Source: Nonomuraea guangzhouensis (GTDB lineage Bacteria; Actinomycetota; Actinomycetes; Streptosporangiales; Streptosporangiaceae). From it: a DNA stretch of 64,000 nt. The notes under the pieces are model-generated. The model was not told the DNA's origin. It made no database searches and saw nothing but the letters and a program-made list of their open reading frames with translations. The stretch is taken from the NCBI RefSeq assembly GCF_019396345.1, contig NZ_JAHKRM010000011.1, positions 62,001 to 126,000 on the forward strand. Reading direction: 5' to 3'. The position numbers and the translations under genes are program-made. Of the stretch, positions 52,149-61,708 are shown piece by piece (the first letter of the stretch is position 1; every line of letters begins with the position of its first letter).

Positions 52149-52356
52149 GGGCGTGCAGCGTGAGGTCGACAAGCCGCGCAGGGTGCACAGGACCGACTGG
52201 ATGGCGCTGCTGAGCGGCACGCTCTTCGTGGTGCTCGGCATCCTGATCCTGACCCAGGCGATCACGGATCCCCTGGTCCTGGTGTCTCTCGTGATCGTGG
52301 GACTGGGCTTCGCGGGTCTCGTGGCGGTCATCGCGCGGGTGATCCGCGGCAAGTAA
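52138..52356 (+). CDS. Small two-helix membrane protein
   Basis: A 72-residue protein with a basic N-terminus (REVDKPRRVHR) and two hydrophobic helices (about 22-43 and 45-67). It starts at GTG 52138 within the end of the PspC/LiaF-like gene (11-bp overlap), so it belongs to the same envelope-stress operon. No family is recognised. Confidence 0.65.
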   Translation: MPREGVQREVDKPRRVHRTDWMALLSGTLFVVLGILILTQAITDPLVLVSLVIVGLGFAGLVAVIARVIRGK

Positions 52357-52359
52357 CCC

Positions 52360-52387
52360 TTGACCGGGAAAAACACGAGCGTACGTT
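52360..52387 (+). promoter_or_regulatory. Candidate promoter of the CO-dehydrogenase-like operon
   Basis: TTGACC (52360-52365), a 16-nt spacer and TACGTT (52382-52387). The predicted start near 52394 lies upstream of the AGGGAGG ribosome site of coxS. Confidence 0.5.
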
Positions 52388-52427
52388 GGGCTGTGTCCGC
52401 GTTTCCCGCGCGCCTCAGGGAGGACGT

Positions 52428-52910
52428 ATGCCTCGGATCGCCGTCACCGTCGACGGAGTCAAGTACGAGGAGGAAGCCGAGCCGCGGCTCCTTCTCGTTC
52501 ACCTGCTACGAGAACGTCTGGGCAAGACCGGCACCCCGGTCGGCTGCGACACCAGCAACTGCGGCGCCTGCACCGTGATGCTCGACGGCAAGAGCGTCAA
52601 GAGCTGTTCGGTGCTCGCCGTGCAGGCTGACGGCTGCGACATCGTCACCATCGAGGGCCTGGGCGCCAACGGGTCGATGCACCCGATGCAGCAGGCCTTC
52701 CACGAGGAACACGCCCTGCAGTGCGGCTACTGCACGCCCGGCATGGTCATGGCCGCGATCGACCTGCTCAGGGAGAATCCGGACCCGTCGGAGGACGCCA
52801 TCAGAGAGGGCCTGGAAGGCAACCTCTGCCGGTGCACCGGCTACTGCAACATCGTCCGCGCCGTACGGCGGGGCGCGCAGGAGATGACCCAGGCGGTGAA
52901 GACGCCATGA
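52428..52910 (+). CDS. coxS: Molybdenum hydroxylase small [2Fe-2S] subunit (CO-dehydrogenase-like)
   Basis: A 160-residue iron-sulfur subunit passing electrons from the molybdenum centre to the FAD subunit. The plant-type ferredoxin Cys set [16 protein letters not shown] and the second cluster CGYCTPG with CRCTGYC are intact. The ATG at 52428 has an AGGGAGGA site. It overlaps the large subunit as ATGA. Confidence 0.95.
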   Translation: MPRIAVTVDGVKYEEEAEPRLLLVHLLRERLGKTGTPVGCDTSNCGACTVMLDGKSVKSCSVLAVQADGCDIVTIEGLGANGSMHPMQQAFHEEHALQCGYCTPGMVMAAIDLLRENPDPSEDAIREGLEGNLCRCTGYCNIVRAVRRGAQEMTQAVKTP

Positions 52911-55222
52911 CCGAGGTCGGGAAGGCGAGGAAGCGCAAGGAGGACGCGCGGCTCCTGACCGGGCGCACCCAGTGGACCGACAACCTGCGGCAGCCGGGGA
53001 TGCTGCACGTCGTGTTCCTGCGCAGCCCGATGGCGCACGCGCGGATCACTGGCGTCGACGTCTCGGCGGCGCGGGGCCTGCCGGGTGTCGTGGCAGCGTT
53101 CAGCGGCCAGGACTTCGCCGCCGAACAGGGCAGCCTGCCGTGCGCCTGGCCGGTGAGCGAGGACATCGTGATCCCCGACCACCCGCCGATGGCCGTGTCG
53201 GAGGTGCGTTACGTGGGCGAGGCCGTCGCCTGCGTGGTCGCCACCGATCGCTACCTGGCCGCGGACGCGCTGGAGGCGATCGAGGTCGACTACGAGCCGC
53301 TGCCGGCCGTACTCGACATGAACGAGGCGCTCGCCCCGGACAGCCCCAAGGTGCACGAGGCGGGCAACCAGGCGTTCACCGTGAAGATCACCTCAGGTGA
53401 CCTCGAGGCGGCCTTCAGGGACGCGCCGGTGGTCATCGACCGGACCTACATCCAGCAACGGCTGATCCCGAGCGCGATGGAGCCGCGGTCGGTGCTCGCG
53501 ACCACCGACGGCGACTCCTTCACGCTCTGGTCGGCCACGCAGATCCCGCACGTGCTGCGCGTCATGCTGGCCGTGGTGACCGGCATCCCCGAGCACAAGA
53601 TCCGGGTGATCGCGCCCGACGTCGGCGGCGGGTTCGGCTCCAAGCTGCAGGTCACCGCCGAAGAGGTGCTGTGCCTGCTGCTCACCAAGCGGCTGGGCAA
53701 GCCGGTCAAGTGGACGGAGTCCCGCTCCGAGGGCAACCTGACCGTGCACCACGGCCGCGACCAGATCCAGCACCTCAGGCTGGCGGCCGAGGCCGACGGG
53801 CGGATCCGCGGGCTCCAGGTGGAGCTGCTCGCCGACATGGGCGCCTACCTGATGCTGGTCACGCCGGGCGTGCCGCTGCTCGGCGCGTCGATGTTCAACG
53901 GCATCTACAAGATGGACGCCTACGAGTTCGGCTGCACGGGTGTCTTCACCACGAAGATGCCGACCGACGCCTACCGCGGCGCGGGCCGCCCCGAGGCGAC
54001 GTACGGCATCGAGCGGATGATGGACGAGCTGGCCGCCGAGCTTCGCGTGGACCCGCTGGAGGTACGGCGGCGCAACTGGATCAAGCACGAGGAGTTCCCG
54101 TACACCACCATCTCCGGGCTGACCTACGACTCGGGCAACTACGAGGCGGCGACGGACAAGGCGATGGCGCTGTTCGGCTACGACAAGCTGCGCGCCGAAC
54201 AGGCCGACCGGCGTGACCGGGGCGACCCGGTCCAGCTCGGGATCGGCGTCAGCACGTTCACCGAGATGTGCGGGCTGGCCCCGTCCAGGATGCTCGGCGC
54301 GGCCAACTACGGCGCGGGCGGCTGGGAGCACGGTTCGGTGCGCATGCTGCCGACCGGCAAGGTCGAGGTCATCACCGGCAGCTCCCCGCACGGCCAGGGA
54401 CACGTGACGGCGTGGAGCCAGATCACCTCCGACGCGCTCGGCGTGCCGTTCGAGGACATCACGGTGCTGCACGGCGACACGGCGATCTCGCACAAGGGCA
54501 TGGACACCTACGGCTCGCGTTCGCTGACCGTCGGCGGCATCGCCGTGCTCAAGGCGTGCGACAAGGTCAAGGACAAGGCCAGGAAGCTCGCCTCGCACAT
54601 GCTCGAATGCTCGCCCGACGACCTGGAGTTCGCCGAGGGCGTGTTCAAGGTGAAGGGCACCGACTCCCAGAAGACCATCCAGGAGCTGGCCTACGCCGCG
54701 TTCACCGCGCACGACCTGCCCGAGGGCGTCGAGGCGCGGCTCGACTCCGACGCCACCTTCGACCCGGAGAACTACTCCTTCCCGCACGGCACCCACCTGT
54801 GCGCGGTGGAGGTGGACACCGAGACCGGCATGGCGAAGATCCGCTCGTACGTGGCGGTCGACGACGTGGGCAAGGTGGTCAACCCGCTGATCGTCGAGGG
54901 CCAGATCCACGGCGGCATCGCGCAGGGCATCGCCCAGGCCCTGTACGAGGAGGCCGTCTACGACGCGGAGGGCAACCTGCTCACCACCACGATGGCCGAC
55001 TACCTGCTGCCGACGGCGATGGACCTGCCGGACTTCGTCACCGACAGGACCGAGACCCCGGCCACCAGCAATCCGCTGGGCGCCAAGGGCGTCGGCGAGG
55101 CCGGCACGATCGCCTCGACCCCGGCCGTCGTCAACGCCATCGTCGACGCGCTGCGACCACGGGGCATCAACGACATCCAGATGCCATGTACACCCGAGCG
55201 GATCTGGAGGGCGCTGCGATGA
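52907..55222 (+). CDS. coxL: Molybdenum hydroxylase large subunit (form II CO-dehydrogenase-like)
   Basis: A 771-residue catalytic subunit of the xanthine oxidase family binding the molybdopterin cofactor. The active-site loop is AYRGAGR, typical of form II; form I CO dehydrogenases have AYxCSFR. Form II proteins may not oxidise CO and may act on other aldehydes or heterocycles. Other seen features: VGGGFGSK, GSSPHGQGHVTAW and the C-terminal GAKGVGEAGTIASTPAVVNAI with the catalytic Glu. ATGA overlaps on both sides. Confidence 0.93.
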   Translation: MTEVGKARKRKEDARLLTGRTQWTDNLRQPGMLHVVFLRSPMAHARITGVDVSAARGLPGVVAAFSGQDFAAEQGSLPCAWPVSEDIVIPDHPPMAVSEVRYVGEAVACVVATDRYLAADALEAIEVDYEPLPAVLDMNEALAPDSPKVHEAGNQAFTVKITSGDLEAAFRDAPVVIDRTYIQQRLIPSAMEPRSVLATTDGDSFTLWSATQIPHVLRVMLAVVTGIPEHKIRVIAPDVGGGFGSKLQVTAEEVLCLLLTKRLGKPVKWTESRSEGNLTVHHGRDQIQHLRLAAEADGRIRGLQVELLADMGAYLMLVTPGVPLLGASMFNGIYKMDAYEFGCTGVFTTKMPTDAYRGAGRPEATYGIERMMDELAAELRVDPLEVRRRNWIKHEEFPYTTISGLTYDSGNYEAATDKAMALFGYDKLRAEQADRRDRGDPVQLGIGVSTFTEMCGLAPSRMLGAANYGAGGWEHGSVRMLPTGKVEVITGSSPHGQGHVTAWSQITSDALGVPFEDITVLHGDTAISHKGMDTYGSRSLTVGGIAVLKACDKVKDKARKLASHMLECSPDDLEFAEGVFKVKGTDSQKTIQELAYAAFTAHDLPEGVEARLDSDATFDPENYSFPHGTHLCAVEVDTETGMAKIRSYVAVDDVGKVVNPLIVEGQIHGGIAQGIAQALYEEAVYDAEGNLLTTTMADYLLPTAMDLPDFVTDRTETPATSNPLGAKGVGEAGTIASTPAVVNAIVDALRPRGINDIQMPCTPERIWRALR

Positions 55223-56073
55223 TCCCGGCCCAGTTCGACTACGTCCGCGCCGGCTCGCTCGGCGAGGCCGTCCAGGAGCTCGCCGCCGACGAGGACGCCA
55301 AGGTCCTCGCCGGCGGGCAGTCGCTCCTCCCGCTGCTCCGGCTCCGGCTGGCCTACCCGTCGAAGCTGGTCGACGTGAGCCGCCTGCCCGAGCTGACGGG
55401 CGTGCACGACCGTGGCGACCACGTCTTCATCGGCGCGATGGCCACGCACGACGAGGTGATGCATTCCGGGGTGGTCAACGCGGACTGCCCGCTCGTCGCG
55501 CTGGCCACCAAGACGGTCGCCGATCCCGCGGTACGGCACCGCGGTACGTTCGGCGGCTCGCTGGCGCACTGCGACCCGGCGGGCGACCTGCCCGCGGTGG
55601 TCCTGGCGCTGGAGGGCGTCTTCGTCGCCGGGTCGGGCGAGGGCGAGCGGGAGATACCCGCCGCCGAGTTCTTCGTCGACTACTGGGAGTCGTCGCTGCG
55701 GCCGGGAGAGATCCTGGTCGGGGTGCGGATCCCGAAGCTCGGCGCTGGCTGGGGCTATCACTACGAGAAGTTCCACCGGACCGCGCAGTCGTGGGCCATC
55801 GTCGGGGTGGCCGCGGCGGTCAAGCGTTCCAACGGAACGATCGAGGAGGCGAGGATCGGCCTGACCAACATGGGCCCGACGCCCGTGCGGGCCCACGCGG
55901 TCGAGACCGCCCTGCGAGGGATGCAGCTGGGCGATCAGGTACGGCAGGCGTGCGAGGAGGCGGCGGCCGACACCTCGCCGCCCTCCGACCTGCACGCCCA
56001 GCCTGACTATCGCCGGCATCTGGCCAAGGTGCTGACCCATCGCGCGATTCTGAACGCCGCCAAATCCCCCTGA
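55219..56073 (+). CDS. coxM: Molybdenum hydroxylase FAD-binding subunit
   Basis: A 284-residue FAD-binding medium subunit that takes electrons from the small subunit. The VLAGGQSLLPLLRLRLA and TFGGSLAHCDPAGDLPAVVLAL segments match the FAD-binding and PNIGG-type motifs of this family. ATGA overlap with coxL. The order S-L-M matches form II clusters. A hairpin terminator follows. Confidence 0.93.
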   Translation: MIPAQFDYVRAGSLGEAVQELAADEDAKVLAGGQSLLPLLRLRLAYPSKLVDVSRLPELTGVHDRGDHVFIGAMATHDEVMHSGVVNADCPLVALATKTVADPAVRHRGTFGGSLAHCDPAGDLPAVVLALEGVFVAGSGEGEREIPAAEFFVDYWESSLRPGEILVGVRIPKLGAGWGYHYEKFHRTAQSWAIVGVAAAVKRSNGTIEEARIGLTNMGPTPVRAHAVETALRGMQLGDQVRQACEEAAADTSPPSDLHAQPDYRRHLAKVLTHRAILNAAKSP

Positions 56074-56080
56074 CCGGTTC

Positions 56081-56110
56081 GAGGGGGCACCTCTTCCGGG
56101 GTGCCCCCTC
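56081..56110 (+). terminator. Terminator between coxM and coxG
   Basis: Perfect 11-bp stem GAGGGGGCACC/GGTGCCCCCTC with an 8-nt loop, 8 bp after the coxM stop. It would separate coxG from the SLM transcript, fully or partly. Confidence 0.75.
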
Positions 56111-56164
56111 TCAGACGTAATGTCGCAATCAGACGGGGCGCAATGACGGGAGAGGAGCGGATCG

Positions 56165-56860
56165 ATGGCGATGCGGTTCGAGCACGAGTTCAGCGTTCCG
56201 GTGCCGGTCGAGCAGGCGTGGGCCGTGCTGCTCGACGTCGAACGGGTCGCCCCGTGCCTGCCGGGAGCCTCGCTCGACATCTTCGAGGGCGATGAGTTCA
56301 CCGGCCGGATGAAGGTCAAGGTCGGTCCGATCACCGTGACCTACCGCGGCTCGGCCAGGTTCGAGAACGTGGACAAGGACGCTCACACGCTCACCCTCCA
56401 GGCGTCGGGCAAGGAGGCCCGCGGCTCCGGCACGGCCTCGGCGACCGTCAAGGCCACGCTGACGCCCGGCGAGGGGTCCACCACGGTCTCCGTCGAGACG
56501 TCGTTCAACGTGACCGGCCGGCCCGCCCAGTTCGGGCGCGGGGTCATGGCCGAGGTCGGCGCGAAGCTCATCGACAGGTTCGCGGTCAACCTCGCGCAGC
56601 TGCTGGCCGAGCCCGCCCACGAGGCGCCCGCCGCAGCCGAGGAGCCCCAGGAGGACGGGCCGCGGCTGAGCGCGGTGCCGAGCCCTGAGGAGGATGTCCG
56701 GCCCGCCGGGACGCTGCGTACGTCGCTCACGCCGGACGAGGAGGCGCTCGACCTGCTGGAGATCGCCGGGACGCCGCTGCTGAAGCGCGTGGCGCCCGTC
56801 GTCGGGGCGCTCGCGGCGCTGCTGCTCATCGGCTGGTTGATCAGACGCCTCATGCGCTGA
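56165..56860 (+). CDS. coxG: CoxG-like SRPBCC protein with C-terminal membrane anchor
   Basis: A 231-residue protein. The N-terminal domain (about 1-145) is an SRPBCC/CoxG fold (FEHEFSVPVPVEQAWAVLLDVERVAPCLPGA), an acidic Pro/Glu linker follows, and the last helix (about 205-225) anchors it in the membrane. In carboxydotrophs CoxG recruits CO dehydrogenase to the membrane; that may apply here. The ATG at 56165 follows GGAGAGGAG. It lies 91 bp after coxM, beyond a hairpin. Confidence 0.88.
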   Translation: MAMRFEHEFSVPVPVEQAWAVLLDVERVAPCLPGASLDIFEGDEFTGRMKVKVGPITVTYRGSARFENVDKDAHTLTLQASGKEARGSGTASATVKATLTPGEGSTTVSVETSFNVTGRPAQFGRGVMAEVGAKLIDRFAVNLAQLLAEPAHEAPAAAEEPQEDGPRLSAVPSPEEDVRPAGTLRTSLTPDEEALDLLEIAGTPLLKRVAPVVGALAALLLIGWLIRRLMR

Positions 56861-56945
56861 TTCAGCAAAAACACCATCAAGTCCGGACACTTCACCCGGA
56901 GCTGGGGCAGATTCCCGACAGATGTCTCATTTCGGGGGAGATGGC

Positions 56946-59579
56946 ATGCCGGACTGCACCGTTGTCGTCATCACCTACAACGACGCGGCCCGCCTGCCCA
57001 GGGCTGTGCGCTCCGTGCTCGGCCAGTCGTTGCGCGATCTCGAAGTGATCATCGCCGACGACGCGAGCACCGACGCCACGGCCCGGGTGGCGGGCGAGCT
57101 CGCGCGGACCGATCCACGCGTCCACTACCTGCGCAGGCAGACCAACAGCGGCGGCTGCGGCGCGCCGCGCAACGACGGTCTCGACGCGGCGGCGGCGCCG
57201 TACGTGATGTTCCTCGACAGCGACGACGAACTGCCCAGGCACGCCTGCAAGAGCCTGCTGAGCGAGATCGAGCGGACCGGCGCCGACTTCGTGGCCGGGC
57301 AGATCTCGCGGCTGTACGAGAGGAGCGGGCGGCTGGCGCCCTACTACCCGTCGCTGTTCGCCAGGCGGCGGGTCGTGGCGGGCATCCGCGAGGAGCCGGA
57401 GCTGTTCCTCGACTCCTTCAGCACCAACAAGCTCTACAACGTGCGGTTCCTGCGCGAGAACGGGCTGCGCTTCCCGGAGGACATCCACTACGAGGACCAC
57501 GTCTTCGCCGCCGGGCTGTACGCCGTGTCGCGCCGGTTCGCGATCGTGCCCTGGGTGGTCTACCACTGGCACCGCGCGCCCGACGACAGCTCCATCTCGC
57601 TCAACATCAAGGAGCTGGACAACGTACGGCACCGCGTGTTGGCGGCCCGGATGAGCGACGACGTGCTGCGGGCCCACGACGCCGGCGACCTGGTGCCCGC
57701 CCGGCAGCAGCGCTTCCTGCGGCAGGACCTGCGCGTCTACCTCAACCCGCTGCCCAGGCGCGATCGGGCGTGGGTCACGGAGTTCGCCTCGATCGTCCGG
57801 CAGTATCTGGAGGAGGTGCCGACCGAGGCGTTCGAGCTGATCGAGCCGATGGCCCGGGTCTGCTGCCGGCTCATCCTCGACGACCGGGTCGACGACCTGA
57901 TGATGGCCGCCCGGTCCCTGTCCTACCCGTGCGCCGCCCCACGGGTCGCGGTACGGCACGCCGGCCGTACGTACTGGGGCACGACGGTCACGCCCGGCAT
58001 GGACATCACCCGGCTACGCATGGCCGAACTCCCCTACACGGCGGCCCGGCTCCGCCACGAGGTGACCGAGATAGCCGCCGACGGCGAGCGGATCCGAATG
58101 GTCGTGCATACCTTCGACCCTTTTGGGATGCTGCCCAGCGCATGGGCGGCCTTCCTCCAGCTCGGCGGCGAACGCGTCCCCATCAAGCCCGTTCCGTCCG
58201 GTGACGGCGGGTACGTGAGTGAGATCACCTTCACGCCCGCGGACTCGTGCGATCCACGCATCGGCTTCACCAGGATCTCCGACGGCCGCGTCACGACCGA
58301 CCGGCTGATGGCCCCGCCCACCATGGAGCCGATCGCGCTGCGCGGGCGCACGGTCACCGCCGAGGGCAACGCCGCGTACCTGCGCGTGCGCGCGCCATCG
58401 GTCACCTCGCTGCGCCAGCGGATCAAGCGCCGGTTGATGCGGCGGCTCAGCACGCCGGCGATGAAGCTGCGCTTCTACAAGGCGGTGATCCGCCTGCTCC
58501 CGCCACGCCGTAATCTGGCCCTGTTCGAGGCCGACGTCGGCAAGGGCTACACCGGCAGCCCGCGCGCCATCTACGAGGAGCTGCGGCGGCGGAACCTGCC
58601 GATCGACGTCGTCTGGTCCGTGGCCAGGGACCGGGCGCACTTCCCCGGCGATGCCCGGCTCGTCCGCCGCGGCGGCTGGCACTACGTATGGCTGCTGGCC
58701 CGCGCGGGCATCTGGGTCGACAGCCACGGCTTCCCGCTCAACTACCCGAAACCGCCCGGGACCCGTTATCTCCAGACCTGGCATGGCCAGGGCATCAAGT
58801 CGGTCGGCTTCGACGCGCCCGACCTGCGCGCCGACTTCGACCGGCCGCGCGACGAGTGGCGCGCCGCCGTCGCCCGCTGGGACGCGCTCATCTCGCCGAG
58901 CGCCGAGTTCTCGCGGATCTTCCTGCCGTCCAACGGCTACCGGGGCTGGGTCCTCAGGTACGGCACGCCGCGCTGCGACGCGCTCGTGCGCCGGGAGACC
59001 AGGCACGACGTCATGGCGCAACTGGAGATACCGCCCGGCACGAAGATCCTGCTGTACGCGCCCACCTATCGCGACCACGCCAAGAACAGCGGCCGGTCGG
59101 TCCGGGCGGACCTGGAGCTGATGGCCGAGGAGCTGTCCGGCGAGTGGGTGCTGATCCTGCGGACGCACCCGGTGGAACGTTTCACCACCCCCCAGCACCT
59201 CAGGCACTTCGTCCGGCCCGCCGGGTCGTACCCGGAGATCAACGACCTGATCCTGGCCTCGGACGCGCTGCTCACGGACTACTCATCGGTGATGTGCGAC
59301 TACGCGCTGACCGGCAAGCCCATGGTGTTCCTGATCGACGACTGGGACGAGTATCGGCTGACCGAGCGCGGCGTCTACCACGACCTGCCCGCCATCGCCC
59401 CCGGGCCGTGCGTCACCACGACCGAGGAGGTGGTGGCGGCGTTGCGGGAGCTGCCGGCCGTACACGCGGCCTATGCCGAGCGGTACGCGGCCTTCCACCG
59501 GTTGTGGTGCGCCGACGAGCGAGGGGACGCCGCCGCGCGCGTCGTGGACGCCTTCTTCGGGCACCGGGAGGCGTCATGA
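56946..59579 (+). CDS. Bifunctional GT2 glycosyltransferase/CDP-glycerol glycerophosphotransferase
   Basis: An 877-residue two-domain enzyme for wall polymer assembly. The N-terminal GT-A domain (about 1-240) has VVVITYNDA, ADDASTD and FLDSDDE nucleotide-sugar motifs. The middle part (about 330-500) is unassigned. The C-terminal domain (about 510-860) is a TagF/TagB-like transferase with TWHGQGIK, the RTHP segment and the TDYSSVMCDYALTGKP signature. The ATG at 56946 (MPDCTVVVITYN) has a GGGGGAG site; ATG 56922 is also in frame. Fits synthesis of a teichoic-acid-like or glycerol-phosphate wall glycopolymer. ATGA overlap with the next gene. Confidence 0.9.
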   Translation: MPDCTVVVITYNDAARLPRAVRSVLGQSLRDLEVIIADDASTDATARVAGELARTDPRVHYLRRQTNSGGCGAPRNDGLDAAAAPYVMFLDSDDELPRHACKSLLSEIERTGADFVAGQISRLYERSGRLAPYYPSLFARRRVVAGIREEPELFLDSFSTNKLYNVRFLRENGLRFPEDIHYEDHVFAAGLYAVSRRFAIVPWVVYHWHRAPDDSSISLNIKELDNVRHRVLAARMSDDVLRAHDAGDLVPARQQRFLRQDLRVYLNPLPRRDRAWVTEFASIVRQYLEEVPTEAFELIEPMARVCCRLILDDRVDDLMMAARSLSYPCAAPRVAVRHAGRTYWGTTVTPGMDITRLRMAELPYTAARLRHEVTEIAADGERIRMVVHTFDPFGMLPSAWAAFLQLGGERVPIKPVPSGDGGYVSEITFTPADSCDPRIGFTRISDGRVTTDRLMAPPTMEPIALRGRTVTAEGNAAYLRVRAPSVTSLRQRIKRRLMRRLSTPAMKLRFYKAVIRLLPPRRNLALFEADVGKGYTGSPRAIYEELRRRNLPIDVVWSVARDRAHFPGDARLVRRGGWHYVWLLARAGIWVDSHGFPLNYPKPPGTRYLQTWHGQGIKSVGFDAPDLRADFDRPRDEWRAAVARWDALISPSAEFSRIFLPSNGYRGWVLRYGTPRCDALVRRETRHDVMAQLEIPPGTKILLYAPTYRDHAKNSGRSVRADLELMAEELSGEWVLILRTHPVERFTTPQHLRHFVRPAGSYPEINDLILASDALLTDYSSVMCDYALTGKPMVFLIDDWDEYRLTERGVYHDLPAIAPGPCVTTTEEVVAALRELPAVHAAYAERYAAFHRLWCADERGDAAARVVDAFFGHREAS

Positions 59580-60640
59580 CCGTGGTCTTCGCGTGCATGG
59601 ACGCCGACACGCTGGGCGGCATCCAGCAGGTGACGCACACGCTGGCGCAGGGGCTGGCCGGACGCGGCTACGACGTGCACGTGGTCGGGCTGCACCGGGC
59701 GGCGGCGCCGTTCCGCTACGTCGAGGCGCCGCGCTACCGGCACCACGTGATCAGCCCGGAGCCCGTGGGGCCGCAGAGCCCGCGGGCCCGCCGGCGGGCC
59801 GACGAACGGCTGGCGGCCCTGCTCGGCCCGATGCAGGCCGGTTTCGCGGTGCTGACCTCGCCGGGGGTGGTGACCCGGCTGACGTCCCTGCTGCCCCGCT
59901 CGCTGCGTCCCGTTGGGCAGTATCACGGCTCGTACGAGCACGCCCGCGGCTGCTGGCACCTCGGCTCGATCACCCGGCACTACCCCAAGCTCGACCAGGC
60001 GATCTTCCTCAGCGAGGACGACGCCTGGCGCTTCTCCGAGGACGCGCTCCTGCCCAACACCTGGACCCTGCCGAACCCGCTGGCGCGCTGGCCGCTGGAG
60101 GTGTCCGGGCTGGACACGTGCAGGGTGCTGGGAGTGGGGCGGCTGGAGGGGATCAAACGGTTCGACCGGCTCATCAGCGCGTTCGCCAGGGCCGCGCCGT
60201 CGCCGCCGTGGGAGCTGCACCTGATCGGCGACGGCGCCGAGCTGGAGCGGCTGCGCGCGCACGCCGTACGCGAAGGCGTCGGGGACCGGGTGGTGTTCAG
60301 AGGCCGGGTGCCCGCCGCCGACATGCCGGGCGAGTACCTGAAGGCGGCGATCGTGGGGATGACCAGCGAGCACGAGGGGCTGCCCGTCGTGCTGCTGGAG
60401 TCGGCGGCGCACGGGGTGCCCGCCGTGGCGTTCGACGTGTCGGGCGGGGTGCGGTCGGCCGGGCCGGTGCTCGTCCCGGCCGGTGACGTGGCCGCGTTCG
60501 CCGTGGAGCTGGCCCGGCTGATGGGCTCGGTGCGGGAGCGGCGGCGCCTGGGCGCCGCCGCTCGGGCACGGGCCGGCGCCTTCCGGCTCGACCACGTCCT
60601 GGACCGCTGGGAATCCCTGTTCGCCCACCTGGCCAGGTGA
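59576..60640 (+). CDS. Glycosyltransferase family 4
   Basis: A 354-residue GT-B enzyme. An N-terminal GGIQQVTHTLAQGLAGRGYDVHVVG fold and the C-terminal VGRLEGIKRFDRLI and EHEGLPVVLLE (the Glu-x7-Glu donor motif) support GT4. The ATG at 59576 overlaps the preceding gene as ATGA, so the two work together in glycopolymer assembly. Sugar donor unknown. Convergent with the sulfotransferase gene 1 bp away. Confidence 0.92.
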   Translation: MTVVFACMDADTLGGIQQVTHTLAQGLAGRGYDVHVVGLHRAAAPFRYVEAPRYRHHVISPEPVGPQSPRARRRADERLAALLGPMQAGFAVLTSPGVVTRLTSLLPRSLRPVGQYHGSYEHARGCWHLGSITRHYPKLDQAIFLSEDDAWRFSEDALLPNTWTLPNPLARWPLEVSGLDTCRVLGVGRLEGIKRFDRLISAFARAAPSPPWELHLIGDGAELERLRAHAVREGVGDRVVFRGRVPAADMPGEYLKAAIVGMTSEHEGLPVVLLESAAHGVPAVAFDVSGGVRSAGPVLVPAGDVAAFAVELARLMGSVRERRRLGAAARARAGAFRLDHVLDRWESLFAHLAR

Positions 60641-60641
60641 G

Positions 60642-61691
60642 CTACCCCGCGCGCTGGGCCAGCTCGGGCGATTCGTTGCGCGGCTGCGGCACGCCGGCGA
60701 GCACCTGCTGCTTCGAGGTGAGCAGCGCGGCGACCGGGCTCGGCTCGCGCAGCCGGTTGATGCGGTCGCGCATCGCCTTGCGCATCCGGCTGGCGCGGCG
60801 CTTCTGCATCGTCTTCTGGAGGGACGCCACGTGCTCCTTGGCCGCCGCCGGCGCGCCGGTGAGCTCGTAGCCGTTGGCCTGGAGCCGGGCGCCGAGCGCC
60901 TGCTCGCACAGCGCGATCTCCCAGCTGTCCAGCCGGTTGGTCCAGCTGCCCACCCTGCTGCGGGTGACCTCGCCGTGCGTGTTGCGGTGCCAGACCTTGT
61001 GCGGCGGGACCGCCACCTGGGCCGCCTCGCGCGGCGAGACCATCATCGGGTCGAAGTCCTCGTCGAGGAAGTGGCAGAGCTTCTTCATCTCGGTCGCCGG
61101 GTCGTCGGTGAGGTCCTCGTAGCGCAGCTCGTAGTAGGAGTCCTCGGGCATCGTCCGCCGCAGCTTGTTGCCCGCGTCGATGGCCTCGGCCCAGGTGGAG
61201 ATCCCGTGGAAGGAGTCCAGGTTGTACCAGGGCATCTCCTTCAGCGACGAGACGCAGTCGCGGCCGTCCCTGATCAGGTGGATGAACTGGGCGTCGGGGA
61301 AGAGCCTGAGCAGCATGTCGACCTGCTTGACGTAGCTCGGCCGCTTGTCGCCCCAGCGGGGCTTGTCGAAGCGGTCGGCGTACATGCGGAAGGTGGTGCC
61401 GATCACCGAGCCGAGCGACCCGGGCCCCTCGACGACCTGCCGGACGTAGTCGTCCTTGGCGAGCTTGAGCTCGTGGAACTTGGTGCTGCGGTCGCTGGAG
61501 ATCCACTGCGCGAGCGCGCGGCGGCGCTCCTCGACGCGCAGGTCGCCGTACGTCCGGCGCCGATGGTAGGCCGGCACCAGGAACCTGGTCTCCGGTGCCA
61601 CCGCGATCCGCGGGTGCGAGTGGAGCATGAGCTGCAGCATCGTGGTGCCGGAGCGTGGACATCCGACAACGAAGATGGGCCGGTCTGACAT
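60642..61691 (-). CDS. Sulfotransferase family protein
   Basis: A 349-residue PAPS-dependent sulfotransferase. The N-terminal GCPRSGTTMLQLMLHSHP holds the 5'-phosphosulfate loop; the RDGRDCVSSL segment holds the 3'-phosphate site; a downstream Ser/His pattern fits the family. The C-terminal basic tail (about 300-340) is unusual. The ATG at 61691 (MSDRPIFVVGCPRSG) begins the PAPS loop and has a G-rich site; a long in-frame extension to 62000 would be out of keeping. The substrate, perhaps a cell-surface glycan or glycolipid of the neighbouring cluster, is inferred. Confidence 0.88.
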   Translation of the reverse strand: MSDRPIFVVGCPRSGTTMLQLMLHSHPRIAVAPETRFLVPAYHRRRTYGDLRVEERRRALAQWISSDRSTKFHELKLAKDDYVRQVVEGPGSLGSVIGTTFRMYADRFDKPRWGDKRPSYVKQVDMLLRLFPDAQFIHLIRDGRDCVSSLKEMPWYNLDSFHGISTWAEAIDAGNKLRRTMPEDSYYELRYEDLTDDPATEMKKLCHFLDEDFDPMMVSPREAAQVAVPPHKVWHRNTHGEVTRSRVGSWTNRLDSWEIALCEQALGARLQANGYELTGAPAAAKEHVASLQKTMQKRRASRMRKAMRDRINRLREPSPVAALLTSKQQVLAGVPQPRNESPELAQRAG

Positions 61692-61708
61692 GAAAAACCC
61701 CCGAAAAC

